Shown: positions 1-8,747, numbered from the stretch's first letter. The stretch: 64,000 nt of DNA from an uncultured Chloroflexota bacterium (GCA_913045315.1 CAJWQJ010000010.1:1-64000); one strand, 5' to 3'. Numbers and translations are program-made. The notes: generated from the letters alone by a model not told the origin.

Positions 1-2
1 CA

Positions 3-89
3 ACCATGCAGGTAGAAGGTGCTGAGATCGGATTAGTAGGTAGCGGACCTGGTGTTCAACCAGTAACCGACATGATCGTGAGGAGGTAA
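3..89 (+). CDS. C-terminal end of an upstream protein (partial)
   Basis: An open frame enters from the left edge and stops at TAA 87-89, giving 28 residues ending GVQPVTDMIVRR. The AGGAGG of its last Arg codons doubles as the ribosome binding site of the next gene, so the two are translationally linked. Thiolase/acetyl-CoA acetyltransferase genes commonly precede DUF35 Zn/OB-fold genes, so a thiolase-like product is a reasonable guess, but the fragment is too short to prove it. Confidence 0.5.
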   Translation, partial: TMQVEGAEIGLVGSGPGVQPVTDMIVRR

Positions 90-94
90 AAATT

Positions 95-535
95 ATGGCA
101 TACTTACCAGATGACCTTCCATTACCAAGAACTGATGAAATAGATACTGCAGCTTGGTGGGAAAAAATAGCTAATAACGAGTTCGTTGTACAACAATGCG
201 ATGACTGTGGAATATACAGAAATCCACCTGCACCGCTTTGCAACGAATGCTTGTCATTCAATCATCACCTTGAACCAGTACCTAATGCAACAGGCAAAAT
301 CTATAGCTACACTATTTGCTACCATCCAGTGCATGCAGCACTAAGGGATTGGCCTCCATATAATGTAGCAATAATTGAGCTAGATGACGTTTCTCAGGGT
401 ACCGGACTAGGTGGAGTAAGATTCGTCGGAAACATCATAGATGCTGAACACGAGGATCTTTATGTTGGAATGCCCGTGAAACAAACTTTTGAAGAACGAG
501 GCGGAGTAAACTTAGTTCAATGGCTTAAAGCATAG
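95..535 (+). CDS. DUF35 zinc-ribbon/OB-fold acyl-CoA-associated protein
   Basis: A 146-residue protein with a rubredoxin-like zinc ribbon (Cys35, Cys38, Cys49, Cys52; pattern CDDCG...CNECL) followed by an OB fold, including the family-typical GKIYSYT stretch near residues 67-73. This is the DUF35 (Zn-OB) architecture. Family members partner with SCP2-type thiolases or MaoC hydratases and are thought to hold acyl-CoA intermediates in fatty-acid or sterol degradation. The ATG lies 8 nt after AGGAGG (81-86) embedded in the preceding gene, indicating an operon with a probable thiolase. A strong terminator follows. The assignment is confident; the exact substrate is unknown. Confidence 0.88.
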   Translation: MAYLPDDLPLPRTDEIDTAAWWEKIANNEFVVQQCDDCGIYRNPPAPLCNECLSFNHHLEPVPNATGKIYSYTICYHPVHAALRDWPPYNVAIIELDDVSQGTGLGGVRFVGNIIDAEHEDLYVGMPVKQTFEERGGVNLVQWLKA

Positions 536-562
536 AACAACTTAATACTTCAGACTAAAACT

Positions 563-596
563 AAAAAAACCTGCGTGAATACACGCAGGTTTTTTT
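563..596. terminator. Bidirectional rho-independent terminator
   Basis: A perfect 9-bp stem (ACCTGCGTG 569-577 / CACGCAGGT 582-590) with loop AATA is flanked by A7 on the left and T7 on the right. It therefore works in both directions, between the convergent DUF35 gene and the nucleotidyltransferase gene. Confidence 0.93.
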
Positions 597-599
597 AGT

Positions 600-1616
600 T
601 CAATCATAAATTTGAACAAAATTATTTTCGGCAATAGCTACGTTAGATACTTCACTTCCACTCGGTAAAACTTCATCAGAACCAATAATAACTCCATTAA
701 CGATGCTATCGTTATCAATGGTAACATTCTCCCATATAAGAGAGTTTTTTATTTCGACACCACCACCTACATAGCAGTCATTCCCAAGAATAACAGGTCC
801 AATCAGTTTCGAATCCGAACCAATAGATACATTATCCCCTAACAATATAGGCCCTTCTAAAACAGCTGTTTCAGAAATATCACAATTGACTCCATATTTG
901 ATACTATCATCATTGCCAAAATTAAATAGAAGTTCAGAATTTAAATTAAAATACTTTGGCAGCGTACCCATATCAATCCAAAAACCTTCATGCTTATATC
1001 CATAAAGGTGATATCCCTGTTTTAGCAAATTTGGGAACAAACCAGTTTCAAACATGTAAAACTGACCAAAAGGAATATTTTCAAGAATATTTGGATTAAT
1101 AACGTAGATTCCAGCATTTACCCAATGAGAAATATCCTCTTTTTGTTGTGGCTTTTCTACAAAAGCATTTATACGTTCATGTTGGTTGGTTTGAACAACC
1201 CCAAAAGATGATGGGTCTTCTACAAAAGTAAGAGCAATAGTCACTTCTGATTTTTTAGAATTATGAAATTGTAAAAGTTCAGAAATATTTATGCTTGAAA
1301 ATATATCCCCATTAAGAACCAAAAAAGTTTCAGAAGGATTCTTTACACTATATCTCACTGCACCAGCAGTTCCTAATGGTTCAGGTTCTACTGATATGCA
1401 AAGGTTAGGATTTGAATAATCCTTAACAAAATCGTCAAGCAATTTAGAAAAATGACCTGCAGCTAATGTAATATTGTTAACTCCATGTTTACTCAAATGT
1501 TCTATCATATGGCTTAAAAAGGGTCTATTTAAAACTGGTACTAATGCTTTTGGAAGATGCTGGTTCAACGGCCTTAACCGTGTACCTTCACCTCCCACTA
1601 AAATTACTGCTTCCAT
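600..1616 (-). CDS. Sugar-phosphate nucleotidyltransferase (mannose-1-phosphate guanylyltransferase-like)
   Basis: A 338-residue protein. The N terminus carries the NTP-transferase signature GGEGTRLRPL with PKALVPVLNRP (residues 8-34), then LVLNGD (metal-binding Asp region near 100) and FVEKP. The C-terminal third (about 240-330) is a left-handed beta-helix of hexapeptide repeats (LLGDNVSIG, VILGNDCYVGGGV). This two-domain plan matches GDP-mannose or glucose-1-phosphate nucleotidyltransferases that make activated sugars for glycans. A GDP-mannose product would supply the PimA-like mannosyltransferase at 16032, but that link is inference. It is monocistronic and ends at a shared terminator. 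NDP-glucose specificity cannot be excluded. Confidence 0.85.
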   Translation of the reverse strand: MEAVILVGGEGTRLRPLNQHLPKALVPVLNRPFLSHMIEHLSKHGVNNITLAAGHFSKLLDDFVKDYSNPNLCISVEPEPLGTAGAVRYSVKNPSETFLVLNGDIFSSINISELLQFHNSKKSEVTIALTFVEDPSSFGVVQTNQHERINAFVEKPQQKEDISHWVNAGIYVINPNILENIPFGQFYMFETGLFPNLLKQGYHLYGYKHEGFWIDMGTLPKYFNLNSELLFNFGNDDSIKYGVNCDISETAVLEGPILLGDNVSIGSDSKLIGPVILGNDCYVGGGVEIKNSLIWENVTIDNDSIVNGVIIGSDEVLPSGSEVSNVAIAENNFVQIYD

Positions 1617-1668
1617 ATCAACAATACTCTCAAATAATTTTTACAACTTTTATGCTTAAACAAACTTC

Positions 1669-1702
1669 TTGACTCACATATAACCAACTGCTAGTGTAAA
1701 AT
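1669..1702 (+). promoter_or_regulatory. Probable sigma70 promoter of purL
   Basis: TTGACT at 1669-1674, then 17 nt, then TAGTGT at 1692-1697; an alternative -10 is TAAAAT at 1697-1702 with a long spacer. It lies 40-70 nt upstream of purL in the gap between divergent genes. The -10 match is only moderate. Confidence 0.45.
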
Positions 1703-1736
1703 GCAACTCAAAATCTAAATCCTCTCAGGTTGATTT

Positions 1737-3938
1737 ATGCCAATTACTATTGAACAGCTAGACGAAATTGCTTTAACTGAAGAAGAATATGAACAAATAG
1801 TTACTTTACTAGGAAGAGAACCAAATAATCTTGAGCTTGGATTATTTGGAGCTCTGTGGAGTGAGCATTGTGGTTACAAGCATTCCAAGCCACTACTAGG
1901 AATCCTCCCTACAAAATCACCCAATATTCTTATACCTCTAGGCGAAGAAAACGCTGGAGCTATAGATATTGGAGATGGGCAAGCTATCGTAATGAAAATT
2001 GAATCACATAATCATCCTTCTGCAATTGAACCTTTTCAAGGTGCAGCGACTGGGATTGGTGGTATAGTTCGTGATATTTTAGCCATGGGAGCTAAGCCTA
2101 TCGCACTACTAAATTCCCTCAGATTCGGATCAAGTGATAACGAAAGACAATCGTACCTACAGAATGGTATTGTGAATGGGATAAGTTGGTATGGAAATTG
2201 TATTGGAATACCAAATATTGGTGGGGAAATTGTACATTCTGAGAGTTATGATGAAAATCCTCTTGTGAATGCTATGTGCGTTGGGTTAGTCGAAACCAAC
2301 GCAATAATGCGTGCTAGCGCATCAGGCTCTGGAGATTTACTGATTTTAGTAGGGGCTGACACAGGAAGAGATGGTATTCATGGTGCATCTGGGCTTGCAT
2401 CCCAATCTTTTGAAGCTGACCAGGAATTGAGAACTACTGTTCAAGTCGGGAACCCTTTTTTGGAAAAAGTTTTAATAAATGCATGCCTAGAAGTAATAGC
2501 AAAACATAAAGATTCTATATCTGGTGTTCAGGATTTAGGTGCAGCAGGATTAACAAGTGCAGTAATGGAATGTGCTAATAAAGGTAATTTTGGCGTAGTT
2601 CTAAATCTAGACAAAGTTCCCCGACGAGAAAACAACATGACACCTTACGAAGTTATGTTATCTGAATCACAGGAAAGAATGCTATTTTTAGTTAAAAACG
2701 GAATGGAATCTCCTATTATCGATATATTTAAAAAATGGGATCTTACTAGTCAGATAATTGGAGAAATAACCAATACTGGCATTGCAGAAATTTATGAAAA
2801 CGGAACTCTTCAAGCTAACGTCAAAATAAGTAATTTGGTTGACGCTCCACAATATAAACTGAAAGGCATAAAACCCAATAGGCAATATATCATCCAAGGC
2901 GTAGCCATGCATGTTACTCCACTTCCAAATATAAAACCATCAGCAATCTTAGAAAAATTGTTGGCATCGCCAAATATTCGAAGTAAAAAATCTGTTTACA
3001 GACAATATGACCATCAGGTACAAAATCGAACAATTCTTACACCCGGACAAGCTGATGCATCAATTTTGTCACTACCAAAAGGAAAAAAAGGAATTGCATT
3101 AAGCGTTGATGGAAACGGTAGAATGACTGAAGCTGACCCTTTTGTAGGTGGAGCAATATCTGTAGCTGAAGCATGTAGGAATCTTTCATGTGTGGGTGCT
3201 GAACCTATAGCAATTACTGATTGTTTAAACTTTGGTAACCCTAAAAAGCTGGATATCTACTATCAATTAGAAGAATGTATTAAAGGAATTGCTCATGCCT
3301 GTGAAATTCTGGAAACACCTGTAGTAAGTGGGAACGTAAGTTTATTTAACGAGAGTCGAGGAAGTGCAATACATCCAACCCCCATAATTGGGGCTTTAGG
3401 TATGATATCTAATATTGAAAATCGTGTGTCCATGGGGTGGAAAAACCCCGATGACATAATTGTTTTGTTAGGTTCAACACTTCAAAGTTCACAACCTGAC
3501 TCCTTGGCTGGAAGCGAAGTTCAAAACTTACTCACAAATAAAATTGCAGGTAAGCCATCAATTAATTTAATCCTGGAAAAGTCCGTTCAGGAATTAGTTC
3601 GAAATTTTTCACAAAGACAACTTATCAATTCAGCACATGATTGTAGCAAAGGCGGAATGGCAATAACGCTTGCAGAATCTAGCTTGTTGAGCAATTTAGG
3701 AGTTCATATACATAACGATATCCCAGAACGATGGGATGCATGTCTATTTGGTGAAACCCAATCAAGAATAGTAATTTCATGTTCGCCAGAAAAACTTTCT
3801 GAAATTACATCTGCTGCAGAAAATGTTAATGTCCCATATGATGTCATTGGAAAAGTTCTTGGAACTAATGATTTCGTAATTGAAGGTTACATTGAACAAT
3901 CAATCGAGAATATGAAATCATTTTGGGATACCTCATAA
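1737..3938 (+). CDS. purL: Phosphoribosylformylglycinamidine synthase subunit PurL
   Basis: A 733-residue small-type PurL, which converts FGAR, ATP and glutamine-derived ammonia to FGAM in purine synthesis and needs separate PurQ and PurS (not in this window). Visible landmarks are LWSEHCGYKHSK (about residues 40-51), ESHNHPSAIEPFQGAATGIGG (about 90), and GVQDLGAAGL and SAHDCSKGGMA, typical of the two AIRS-like halves with their ATP/FGAR pockets. The start follows a weak CTCAGG Shine-Dalgarno. It is unusual only in standing alone. Its stop is 2 nt from that of the convergent unknown gene. Confidence 0.97.
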   Translation: MPITIEQLDEIALTEEEYEQIVTLLGREPNNLELGLFGALWSEHCGYKHSKPLLGILPTKSPNILIPLGEENAGAIDIGDGQAIVMKIESHNHPSAIEPFQGAATGIGGIVRDILAMGAKPIALLNSLRFGSSDNERQSYLQNGIVNGISWYGNCIGIPNIGGEIVHSESYDENPLVNAMCVGLVETNAIMRASASGSGDLLILVGADTGRDGIHGASGLASQSFEADQELRTTVQVGNPFLEKVLINACLEVIAKHKDSISGVQDLGAAGLTSAVMECANKGNFGVVLNLDKVPRRENNMTPYEVMLSESQERMLFLVKNGMESPIIDIFKKWDLTSQIIGEITNTGIAEIYENGTLQANVKISNLVDAPQYKLKGIKPNRQYIIQGVAMHVTPLPNIKPSAILEKLLASPNIRSKKSVYRQYDHQVQNRTILTPGQADASILSLPKGKKGIALSVDGNGRMTEADPFVGGAISVAEACRNLSCVGAEPIAITDCLNFGNPKKLDIYYQLEECIKGIAHACEILETPVVSGNVSLFNESRGSAIHPTPIIGALGMISNIENRVSMGWKNPDDIIVLLGSTLQSSQPDSLAGSEVQNLLTNKIAGKPSINLILEKSVQELVRNFSQRQLINSAHDCSKGGMAITLAESSLLSNLGVHIHNDIPERWDACLFGETQSRIVISCSPEKLSEITSAAENVNVPYDVIGKVLGTNDFVIEGYIEQSIENMKSFWDTS

Positions 3939-3939
3939 T

Positions 3940-4254
3940 CTACGCAAGGAAAATTGACATCTCAGCATGGTTGAAGGATATCTCAAGAATGGCATTATTT
4001 TTCTCTTCTAAAAATTTTCTGTATTTATCTAATCCCTTTGAATTTGCCTCATGAGTGCATTCTTCTCTCTTCAACAATTCTGCACAAAGATGTTCACCGG
4101 ATTTTTTATCCCAAAATCCAATAGACCGAAAAGGGTGAAAAAGAGTTTCCGATACATTACGTAAATCTGCAACTATTTCCGTCCCGCGATAAATTCCTGA
4201 ACCTTCAATAGAAACATTAATTATTTCAAGTGCAAATCCCTTATTTGAAACCAT
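3940..4254 (-). CDS. Hypothetical protein, 104 aa
   Basis: I do not recognise this family. The product is 104 residues, soluble-looking, with no signal peptide or membrane segment. It contains a small-domain stretch FHPFRSIGFWDKKSGEHLCAE and two cysteines (in HLCAE and EECTH). Support for coding comes from its position: the ATG at 4254 lies 4 nt after the stop of a 57-codon membrane-protein gene and is preceded by AGAAGG, so the two genes are probably translationally coupled. It ends 2 nt from the purL stop on the opposite strand. It could be lineage-specific. Confidence 0.6.
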   Translation of the reverse strand: MVSNKGFALEIINVSIEGSGIYRGTEIVADLRNVSETLFHPFRSIGFWDKKSGEHLCAELLKREECTHEANSKGLDKYRKFLEEKNNAILEISFNHAEMSIFLA

Positions 4255-4258
4255 ATCA

Positions 4259-4432
4259 TTACAACCTTCTTAAATGTAAAGAGATTAAAATTCCTCTCAC
4301 AATAATAATCAATCCTAACAGCATAATTAACAGTCCTAAAACTTTTAGCAGGAACTCTGCAATAGGAGAAACAAGTATAAGGCCAAATAAAAATATTATG
4401 GCCCCACATACAATCAATCTCCTGCTGTACAA
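4259..4432 (-). CDS. Small two-helix membrane protein, 57 aa, TTG start
   Basis: This frame opens with TTG at 4432, preceded by GGAG at a 6-nt spacing, and encodes 57 residues beginning MYSRRLIVCGAIIF. There are two strongly hydrophobic segments (about residues 6-21 and 28-50) separated by SPIAEF, with positive ends (SRR at the N terminus, HLRRL at the C terminus). The stop lies 4 nt before the ATG of the 104-aa unknown gene. I do not recognise a family. The Shine-Dalgarno, tight spacing and membrane-protein composition argue it is real despite its size and non-ATG start. Confidence 0.6.
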   Translation of the reverse strand: MYSRRLIVCGAIIFLFGLILVSPIAEFLLKVLGLLIMLLGLIIIVRGILISLHLRRL

Positions 4433-4572
4433 ATCTTACTCCACATACTTAATATTGAAATAAAGTTTAAAAAGTAACTTGGAAGTATGTCAATTTTTCG
4501 TTTTAATGCACTAGACTATAAAAGTTCATGAAGTTATACTCAGCAGAATATTCTCAAGGATAGATAAATACT

Positions 4573-5394
4573 ATGGAAAAATCCCACTCATCATATTCAG
4601 AATTTGCAGATCAAGATTTTTACAAAGTATCAAATTCATATCTTGTTGAGCATTGTAATATAGTACCTGGAAATGCTGTTATTGACCTTGCATGCGGAAC
4701 AGGAGCTGTAACAGAGTTAATACTTGAAAAAGTTCAGGACATACAAGAAAGTATTGTTCTAGGCATCGACATGTCGAAAGATGCTATCAAAGAATCAATG
4801 GATCGATTATCCAACTGGAAGAATGTAAATCTTAAATTTATTCAAAGTAAAGTCGAACATTTGTCTGAAATAGTAAAAATTCAAGCTGATAAAATAATAT
4901 TCTGTAACGGTATCCATATGATCCAAGATAAAAACTCACTTATCCAGCAAAGCAAAAAATTATTAAATGATAAAGGAGTATTTGCATTTAATACTGCTTT
5001 TTTTCAAGGAGCTGTACCACAAGAAACAGAAAGTTTTTATAGAAGATGGATGATGAAATCTTTAAGAACTCTAAAATCAGAATATGGTCTTTCCCCAAAA
5101 AGCAATAAGGATAAAGTTGAGTCAAGAAAACAACTCACCCCTGAAGAATACACATCGCTATTAGAAGATAACGGTTTTACTGTTAATGAAAAAATACTTC
5201 TTCCTACCCCGATGACTTTGAATGGATTCTTAACTATAAGTGAATATGAGGAATTCATTGATGGTGCTATGCCAGGTGTACCACTAGAAAAAGGAAAAAA
5301 TTCACTTAAAACTGGTGCTCGAATTGCTTTCGAGGAGCTAAACTTAAGCTCTGTTCCACGAAACTGGTTAACTATAATTGCAAGTAAAAATTAA
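4573..5394 (+). CDS. Class I SAM-dependent methyltransferase
   Basis: A 273-residue protein with the SAM-binding motif I VIDLACGTGAVTE at residues 36-48, an acidic loop (VLGIDMSKDAI), and motif IV/post-I regions such as IIFCNGIHMI and LLNDKGVFAFNT. This is the UbiE/Methyltransf_11 fold. The C-terminal half (about 160-273) is helical and contains SEYEEFIDGAMPG, presumably the substrate cap. The substrate cannot be read from sequence. It is transcribed alone and followed by an inverted-repeat terminator. It shares a 140-nt divergent region with the small membrane-protein gene. Confidence 0.85.
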   Translation: MEKSHSSYSEFADQDFYKVSNSYLVEHCNIVPGNAVIDLACGTGAVTELILEKVQDIQESIVLGIDMSKDAIKESMDRLSNWKNVNLKFIQSKVEHLSEIVKIQADKIIFCNGIHMIQDKNSLIQQSKKLLNDKGVFAFNTAFFQGAVPQETESFYRRWMMKSLRTLKSEYGLSPKSNKDKVESRKQLTPEEYTSLLEDNGFTVNEKILLPTPMTLNGFLTISEYEEFIDGAMPGVPLEKGKNSLKTGARIAFEELNLSSVPRNWLTIIASKN

Positions 5395-5403
5395 CTTGCA
5401 ATT

Positions 5404-5473
5404 AAAAACAACATAGTATCAGTAATTACCATGCAACAATTACCATGCAACCTACTAACACTATGTTGTTTTT
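5404..5473. terminator. Long-stem terminator with a duplicated 14-mer in its loop
   Basis: The arms AAAAACAACATAGT (5404-5417) and ACTATGTTGTTTTT (5460-5473) are perfect inverted repeats of 14 bp and end in a T-rich run on the + strand and an A-run mirror on the other. The 42-nt loop contains two adjacent copies of AATTACCATGCAAC (5424-5437 and 5438-5451). It probably terminates both the methyltransferase gene and the convergent acyl-CoA dehydrogenase gene. Confidence 0.75.
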
Positions 5474-5490
5474 CTTTCTTGTTCTTTTTT

Positions 5491-6633
5491 CTAGCTAATC
5501 TCTAATGCAGATGCCAATATTTCCCTGTGATGTTCTGGGGAACCTAGGTAGTGATATAAAGTTCGAGATTGTCGCATGAAAGCGTACAAACCATAACTAT
5601 AAACCACCCCGATACCACCATGCACGTGATGAGCAGCATCCATTCCTTCAACAAATCCTTCGCTAGCAATTATTTTACAAGAAGCAACTGCCTCTGTTGC
5701 AACAGGTTTATCATTTTCAACTGCCCATACCGCCTCATATGAACTAAGCCTTGCAGCATCAGCATGGTTAATTCCTAGTATTATCCAATCTTGAACTCTT
5801 TGAAAAGTTCCGATTGGAACACCAAATGCGATACGGTTCTGGGCATAATCCTGTGACATATCAACACCAGCTCTTAAACAACCAGCCATAAATGTACCCA
5901 GGACTGGGATCGACTCATTTATTCCCTTAAGCAGGGGTTGCCATCCTTTGTTTGCTTCTCCAATAATCGAAGAATCTGAAACCTTAACATTTTCAAAAAC
6001 AACTTCACATGGTCTATCCCCGGTAAAACCTGGAAGTTGGTTAACTGTAACTCCAGTTTCACTTGTAGGAACGTGAACTAAGGTAATGCCATCATCTCCA
6101 GCACCACCAGATCGCACTGCTACAATCAAATCATCAGCAACATGAGCATATGGAATAAACATCTTGGAACCATTTAAAGTTACACTTCCGCCAGATACAT
6201 CACCCCTCATCGTGATTGATCCAGAATCCCATCCATAATCAGCTTCGGTAAAAGCTAAAGCAAAAATCCTGTCCCCTTTAGCAATACCACTTAAAAATGT
6301 TTTCTTTTGATCTTCGCTACCTGCATGTTGTATTATTTGCGAACACAACACAGACGAACCATGAAGAGGAGTATTCATTGCTGATCTTCCAAATTCTTCA
6401 TGCAATACGGCAAGATCAGTAAGTGTAAGCCCTTCGCCACCATAGGCTTCAGGAATACCCATTCCAAGCCAACCTAATTGTGCCATTTTACCCCATAATT
6501 CCGAATCAAAACCTGTGTCATTTTCTTGAAGTTCTCTTGTACGAGCTAAAGGCCATTCCTGATCCAGTAAGTCGCGCACACTACTTCTTATTCCCTCTTG
6601 AATTTCCGAAAGTCCTAAATCCATTCTAGCCAT
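5491..6633 (-). CDS. Acyl-CoA dehydrogenase-like flavoprotein (pair member 1)
   Basis: A 380-residue protein of the acyl-CoA dehydrogenase fold: N-terminal helical domain, ALAFTEADYGWDSGS (the FAD/substrate-loop signature), middle beta domain with LNGSKMFIPYA, and a C-terminal helical domain with HHVHGGIGVVYSYGLY. Where MCAD-type enzymes have the catalytic Tyr-Glu-Gly-Thr, this protein reads YLGSPE, so the base must lie elsewhere (a Glu in GINESIPVL on helix G is a candidate) or come from a partner. It is co-directional with a second divergent dehydrogenase 35 nt upstream, suggesting a heteromeric enzyme like mycobacterial FadE28/FadE29. The substrate is unknown. Confidence 0.85.
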   Translation of the reverse strand: MARMDLGLSEIQEGIRSSVRDLLDQEWPLARTRELQENDTGFDSELWGKMAQLGWLGMGIPEAYGGEGLTLTDLAVLHEEFGRSAMNTPLHGSSVLCSQIIQHAGSEDQKKTFLSGIAKGDRIFALAFTEADYGWDSGSITMRGDVSGGSVTLNGSKMFIPYAHVADDLIVAVRSGGAGDDGITLVHVPTSETGVTVNQLPGFTGDRPCEVVFENVKVSDSSIIGEANKGWQPLLKGINESIPVLGTFMAGCLRAGVDMSQDYAQNRIAFGVPIGTFQRVQDWIILGINHADAARLSSYEAVWAVENDKPVATEAVASCKIIASEGFVEGMDAAHHVHGGIGVVYSYGLYAFMRQSRTLYHYLGSPEHHREILASALEIS

Positions 6634-6668
6634 CCCTCCTTTGGTGTAGATTCATATTACCAAATTAC

Positions 6669-7811
6669 TTAGTCTTCGTCTTCTAAGTTATTTTTTAACT
6701 CTAAACGATTGCTCATTAATCGTTCTTGAATATACAAGTCCCCATCTGGACCCATGCCAGGCAGAGCTTCACGTTGGAATTCCTCTGCTTCCCCTTCCAT
6801 AGGTGCCCATTTAGTATCTGTAATAAGTGAATACGGACCCATCGTATCCAAAACTGTATCAGCTAATTTTGCATGTTTCTCTTTCGAAATAACCGCATAC
6901 TGAGCTGACTCGTATGTAATAGCTTTATCAATAGATCGCATCCATTTATTACGAATTTTGAGTAACTCTAACACCTTATTATCAATATAGCTATCTATAA
7001 CCTTTTGTCTAATTTGTTTGTAGGTAAAAGCACTCTTCTTACCTTTAACCTTAGTTTTAATATAATCAACTAAATTAGAAACCATCACCTTTCGACGAAC
7101 AAGAGATCGATCAGCTTCGTTTTCAGTTTCAAAAGTACTCTGTACAACAGCCCATCCATCCCCAGGTGATCCTATTCTCAGAGAATCAATAACTTGAACA
7201 TCATCGAATAAAACTTTTTTACTATTATTGCCAATTATGGAATCGGAAGAATGAAAATTAACTCCTTCAGAATTACTTGGAACAAGAAACGCTGTCAAAG
7301 AACGATGAGGTGGCAAATCAACTTCTGTAACGGCAAGTACCCATATGTAGTTCGCTTTATCCAATGACGCAATAAACAAACCACCCCCAGATAAAATATA
7401 TCCATCACCTTCTTTCTTTCCTCTAATATCTACTATAGATGGGTCAGAAACCACTTCGCCCTCAAACATCCATCTGTAAATTCCATTAGAAGATTTCAAA
7501 AGTTCAGGACAAATTGTTTCCCGTTGCAAATCAGTCCCCCACTCATAAACTGCAGAAGCAACCCGGACATTATTTTCCTGAGGATTAACAAATCCTATTT
7601 CATCAAGTTCTAATTTTATTACCTCTGCATGATCCGATGTAAGACCAGCACCACCATGTTTTACATCCCAGGAAGGAACAATCCAGCCTTTACTAGCAAG
7701 CAAAATACTAAGTTGATGAAAGGAAATACCATCAGAATTTTCTTTAATCCAAGCCCTAACTGATTTTCGAAAATTCTCAATCTCCAAATTACTATTTAAC
7801 TCAAAATCCAT
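6669..7811 (-). CDS. Acyl-CoA dehydrogenase-like flavoprotein (pair member 2)
   Basis: A 380-residue divergent family member with RAWIKEN, WDVKHGGAGLTSDHAEV (FadE-type N-terminal motif), WMFEGEVVSDPS where the usual TEP-GSD loop sits, and a C-terminal MGPDGDLYIQERLMSNRL in place of the canonical YEGTSEIQ segment. It is also shorter in the FAD motif than family norms. It probably forms a complex with the product of the next gene (35 nt downstream). It may act in oxidation of a bulky or cyclic acyl-CoA, or may have lost activity and serve a structural role; both are inference. Confidence 0.78.
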   Translation of the reverse strand: MDFELNSNLEIENFRKSVRAWIKENSDGISFHQLSILLASKGWIVPSWDVKHGGAGLTSDHAEVIKLELDEIGFVNPQENNVRVASAVYEWGTDLQRETICPELLKSSNGIYRWMFEGEVVSDPSIVDIRGKKEGDGYILSGGGLFIASLDKANYIWVLAVTEVDLPPHRSLTAFLVPSNSEGVNFHSSDSIIGNNSKKVLFDDVQVIDSLRIGSPGDGWAVVQSTFETENEADRSLVRRKVMVSNLVDYIKTKVKGKKSAFTYKQIRQKVIDSYIDNKVLELLKIRNKWMRSIDKAITYESAQYAVISKEKHAKLADTVLDTMGPYSLITDTKWAPMEGEAEEFQREALPGMGPDGDLYIQERLMSNRLELKNNLEDED

Positions 7812-7930
7812 ACCATACTTCCATTTATAAAAACCATACTGTTTTTAAAAACCATACTTTACCAAAGCAAGGAATACAAAACAATAAAATATGGTTTTAA
7901 GAAAAAGAAATAAACTAATTAACTGTGTTA

Positions 7931-8629
7931 TCAACTAAGAATATTCAATTCACCACGAATTAAATAAGCAGGATTATATGATCCTGCCCTTAATGCCTCC
8001 AGTAAATCTATTTCATGTCGAATATCCCCGTCAAAAACTGTACACCCTCTTGCAATACCATGTTTTGAGTGGCAATCACTACCACCAGTTCCAGGTTTTC
8101 CTAACGCATTTGCAACACCTTTGGCAAAAGCATTCTCTTCCGTGTCATTTGCTCCATTTACTGCTTCAACCTCATCAACTATTTGAAAAATCGGATGCAT
8201 TTTTGCAGCTTCTTCGGGTTCAACAGGTAATGCATTAGGATCTTCAAATAAAACATTTCTAGTGAATTTACCATGTGGAGGAAAAAAGTAACGAAATGGA
8301 TGAGCAATTATCATAAAACCACCCACTTCATCTACATATTTCCTTAATGTGACAGGATCTTTCATTCCTGGTTTATAACCGTCAAGGCCAAAAACAATCA
8401 CATGTCCCATTGTTGTATAAACTTCTAGTGCATGAATAAGTATAATTCCATCATCTTCACGGTTATTATTGTAATCTAAAAAACGATTGCCTTGCCAACC
8501 GTCATGTTCTGCTAAAACAGCACCATTTATTCCAAGACGATGAGCTTCCTCAATAAATTCTTCTGGAGCAAGCGCACTGTCCATACTTCCTTCATTGGTA
8601 TGAACATGCAAATCAAATATTGAACCCAA
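7931..8629 (-). CDS. PHP-domain metal-dependent phosphoesterase
   Basis: A 232-residue PHP-domain protein. Metal-ligand motifs are visible in order: DLHVHT (His8, His10), AVLAEHDG, LIHALEVYT, MIIAHPFR and GGSDCHSKHG. This set matches COG0613-type phosphoesterases related to the PHP domain of DNA polymerase III and histidinol phosphatase. It starts at TTG (8629) with a weak upstream AGG. The neighbours (acyl-CoA dehydrogenases downstream, HIT protein upstream) do not reveal the substrate. The 120-nt gap downstream holds only AT-rich sequence with direct repeats of AAACCATACT. Confidence 0.85.
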   Translation of the reverse strand: MGSIFDLHVHTNEGSMDSALAPEEFIEEAHRLGINGAVLAEHDGWQGNRFLDYNNNREDDGIILIHALEVYTTMGHVIVFGLDGYKPGMKDPVTLRKYVDEVGGFMIIAHPFRYFFPPHGKFTRNVLFEDPNALPVEPEEAAKMHPIFQIVDEVEAVNGANDTEENAFAKGVANALGKPGTGGSDCHSKHGIARGCTVFDGDIRHEIDLLEALRAGSYNPAYLIRGELNILS

Positions 8630-8747
8630 GTGAACAACCTAATTTATATATGGAATTGCTAACGATTTTCAAAGAAAAACAAGTACCTTGAATAACCCTT
8701 AAGCTAGAAAATTCTATACTCCATATTTGAAGTGGTCAAGATATCAA

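Noticed and set aside
4221-4409. Minus-strand frame of 62 codons (MWGHNIFIWPY...) over the small membrane-protein gene
   Set aside because: It lacks a ribosome binding site. The overlapping frame with the TTG start has a Shine-Dalgarno, a membrane-protein composition and tight spacing to the next gene, so that frame is preferred.
7978-8238. Long + strand open frame inside the PHP gene
   Set aside because: It has biased Leu/His/Gln content typical of the antisense of a coding gene and no homology or ribosome binding site; the minus-strand PHP protein has all family motifs.
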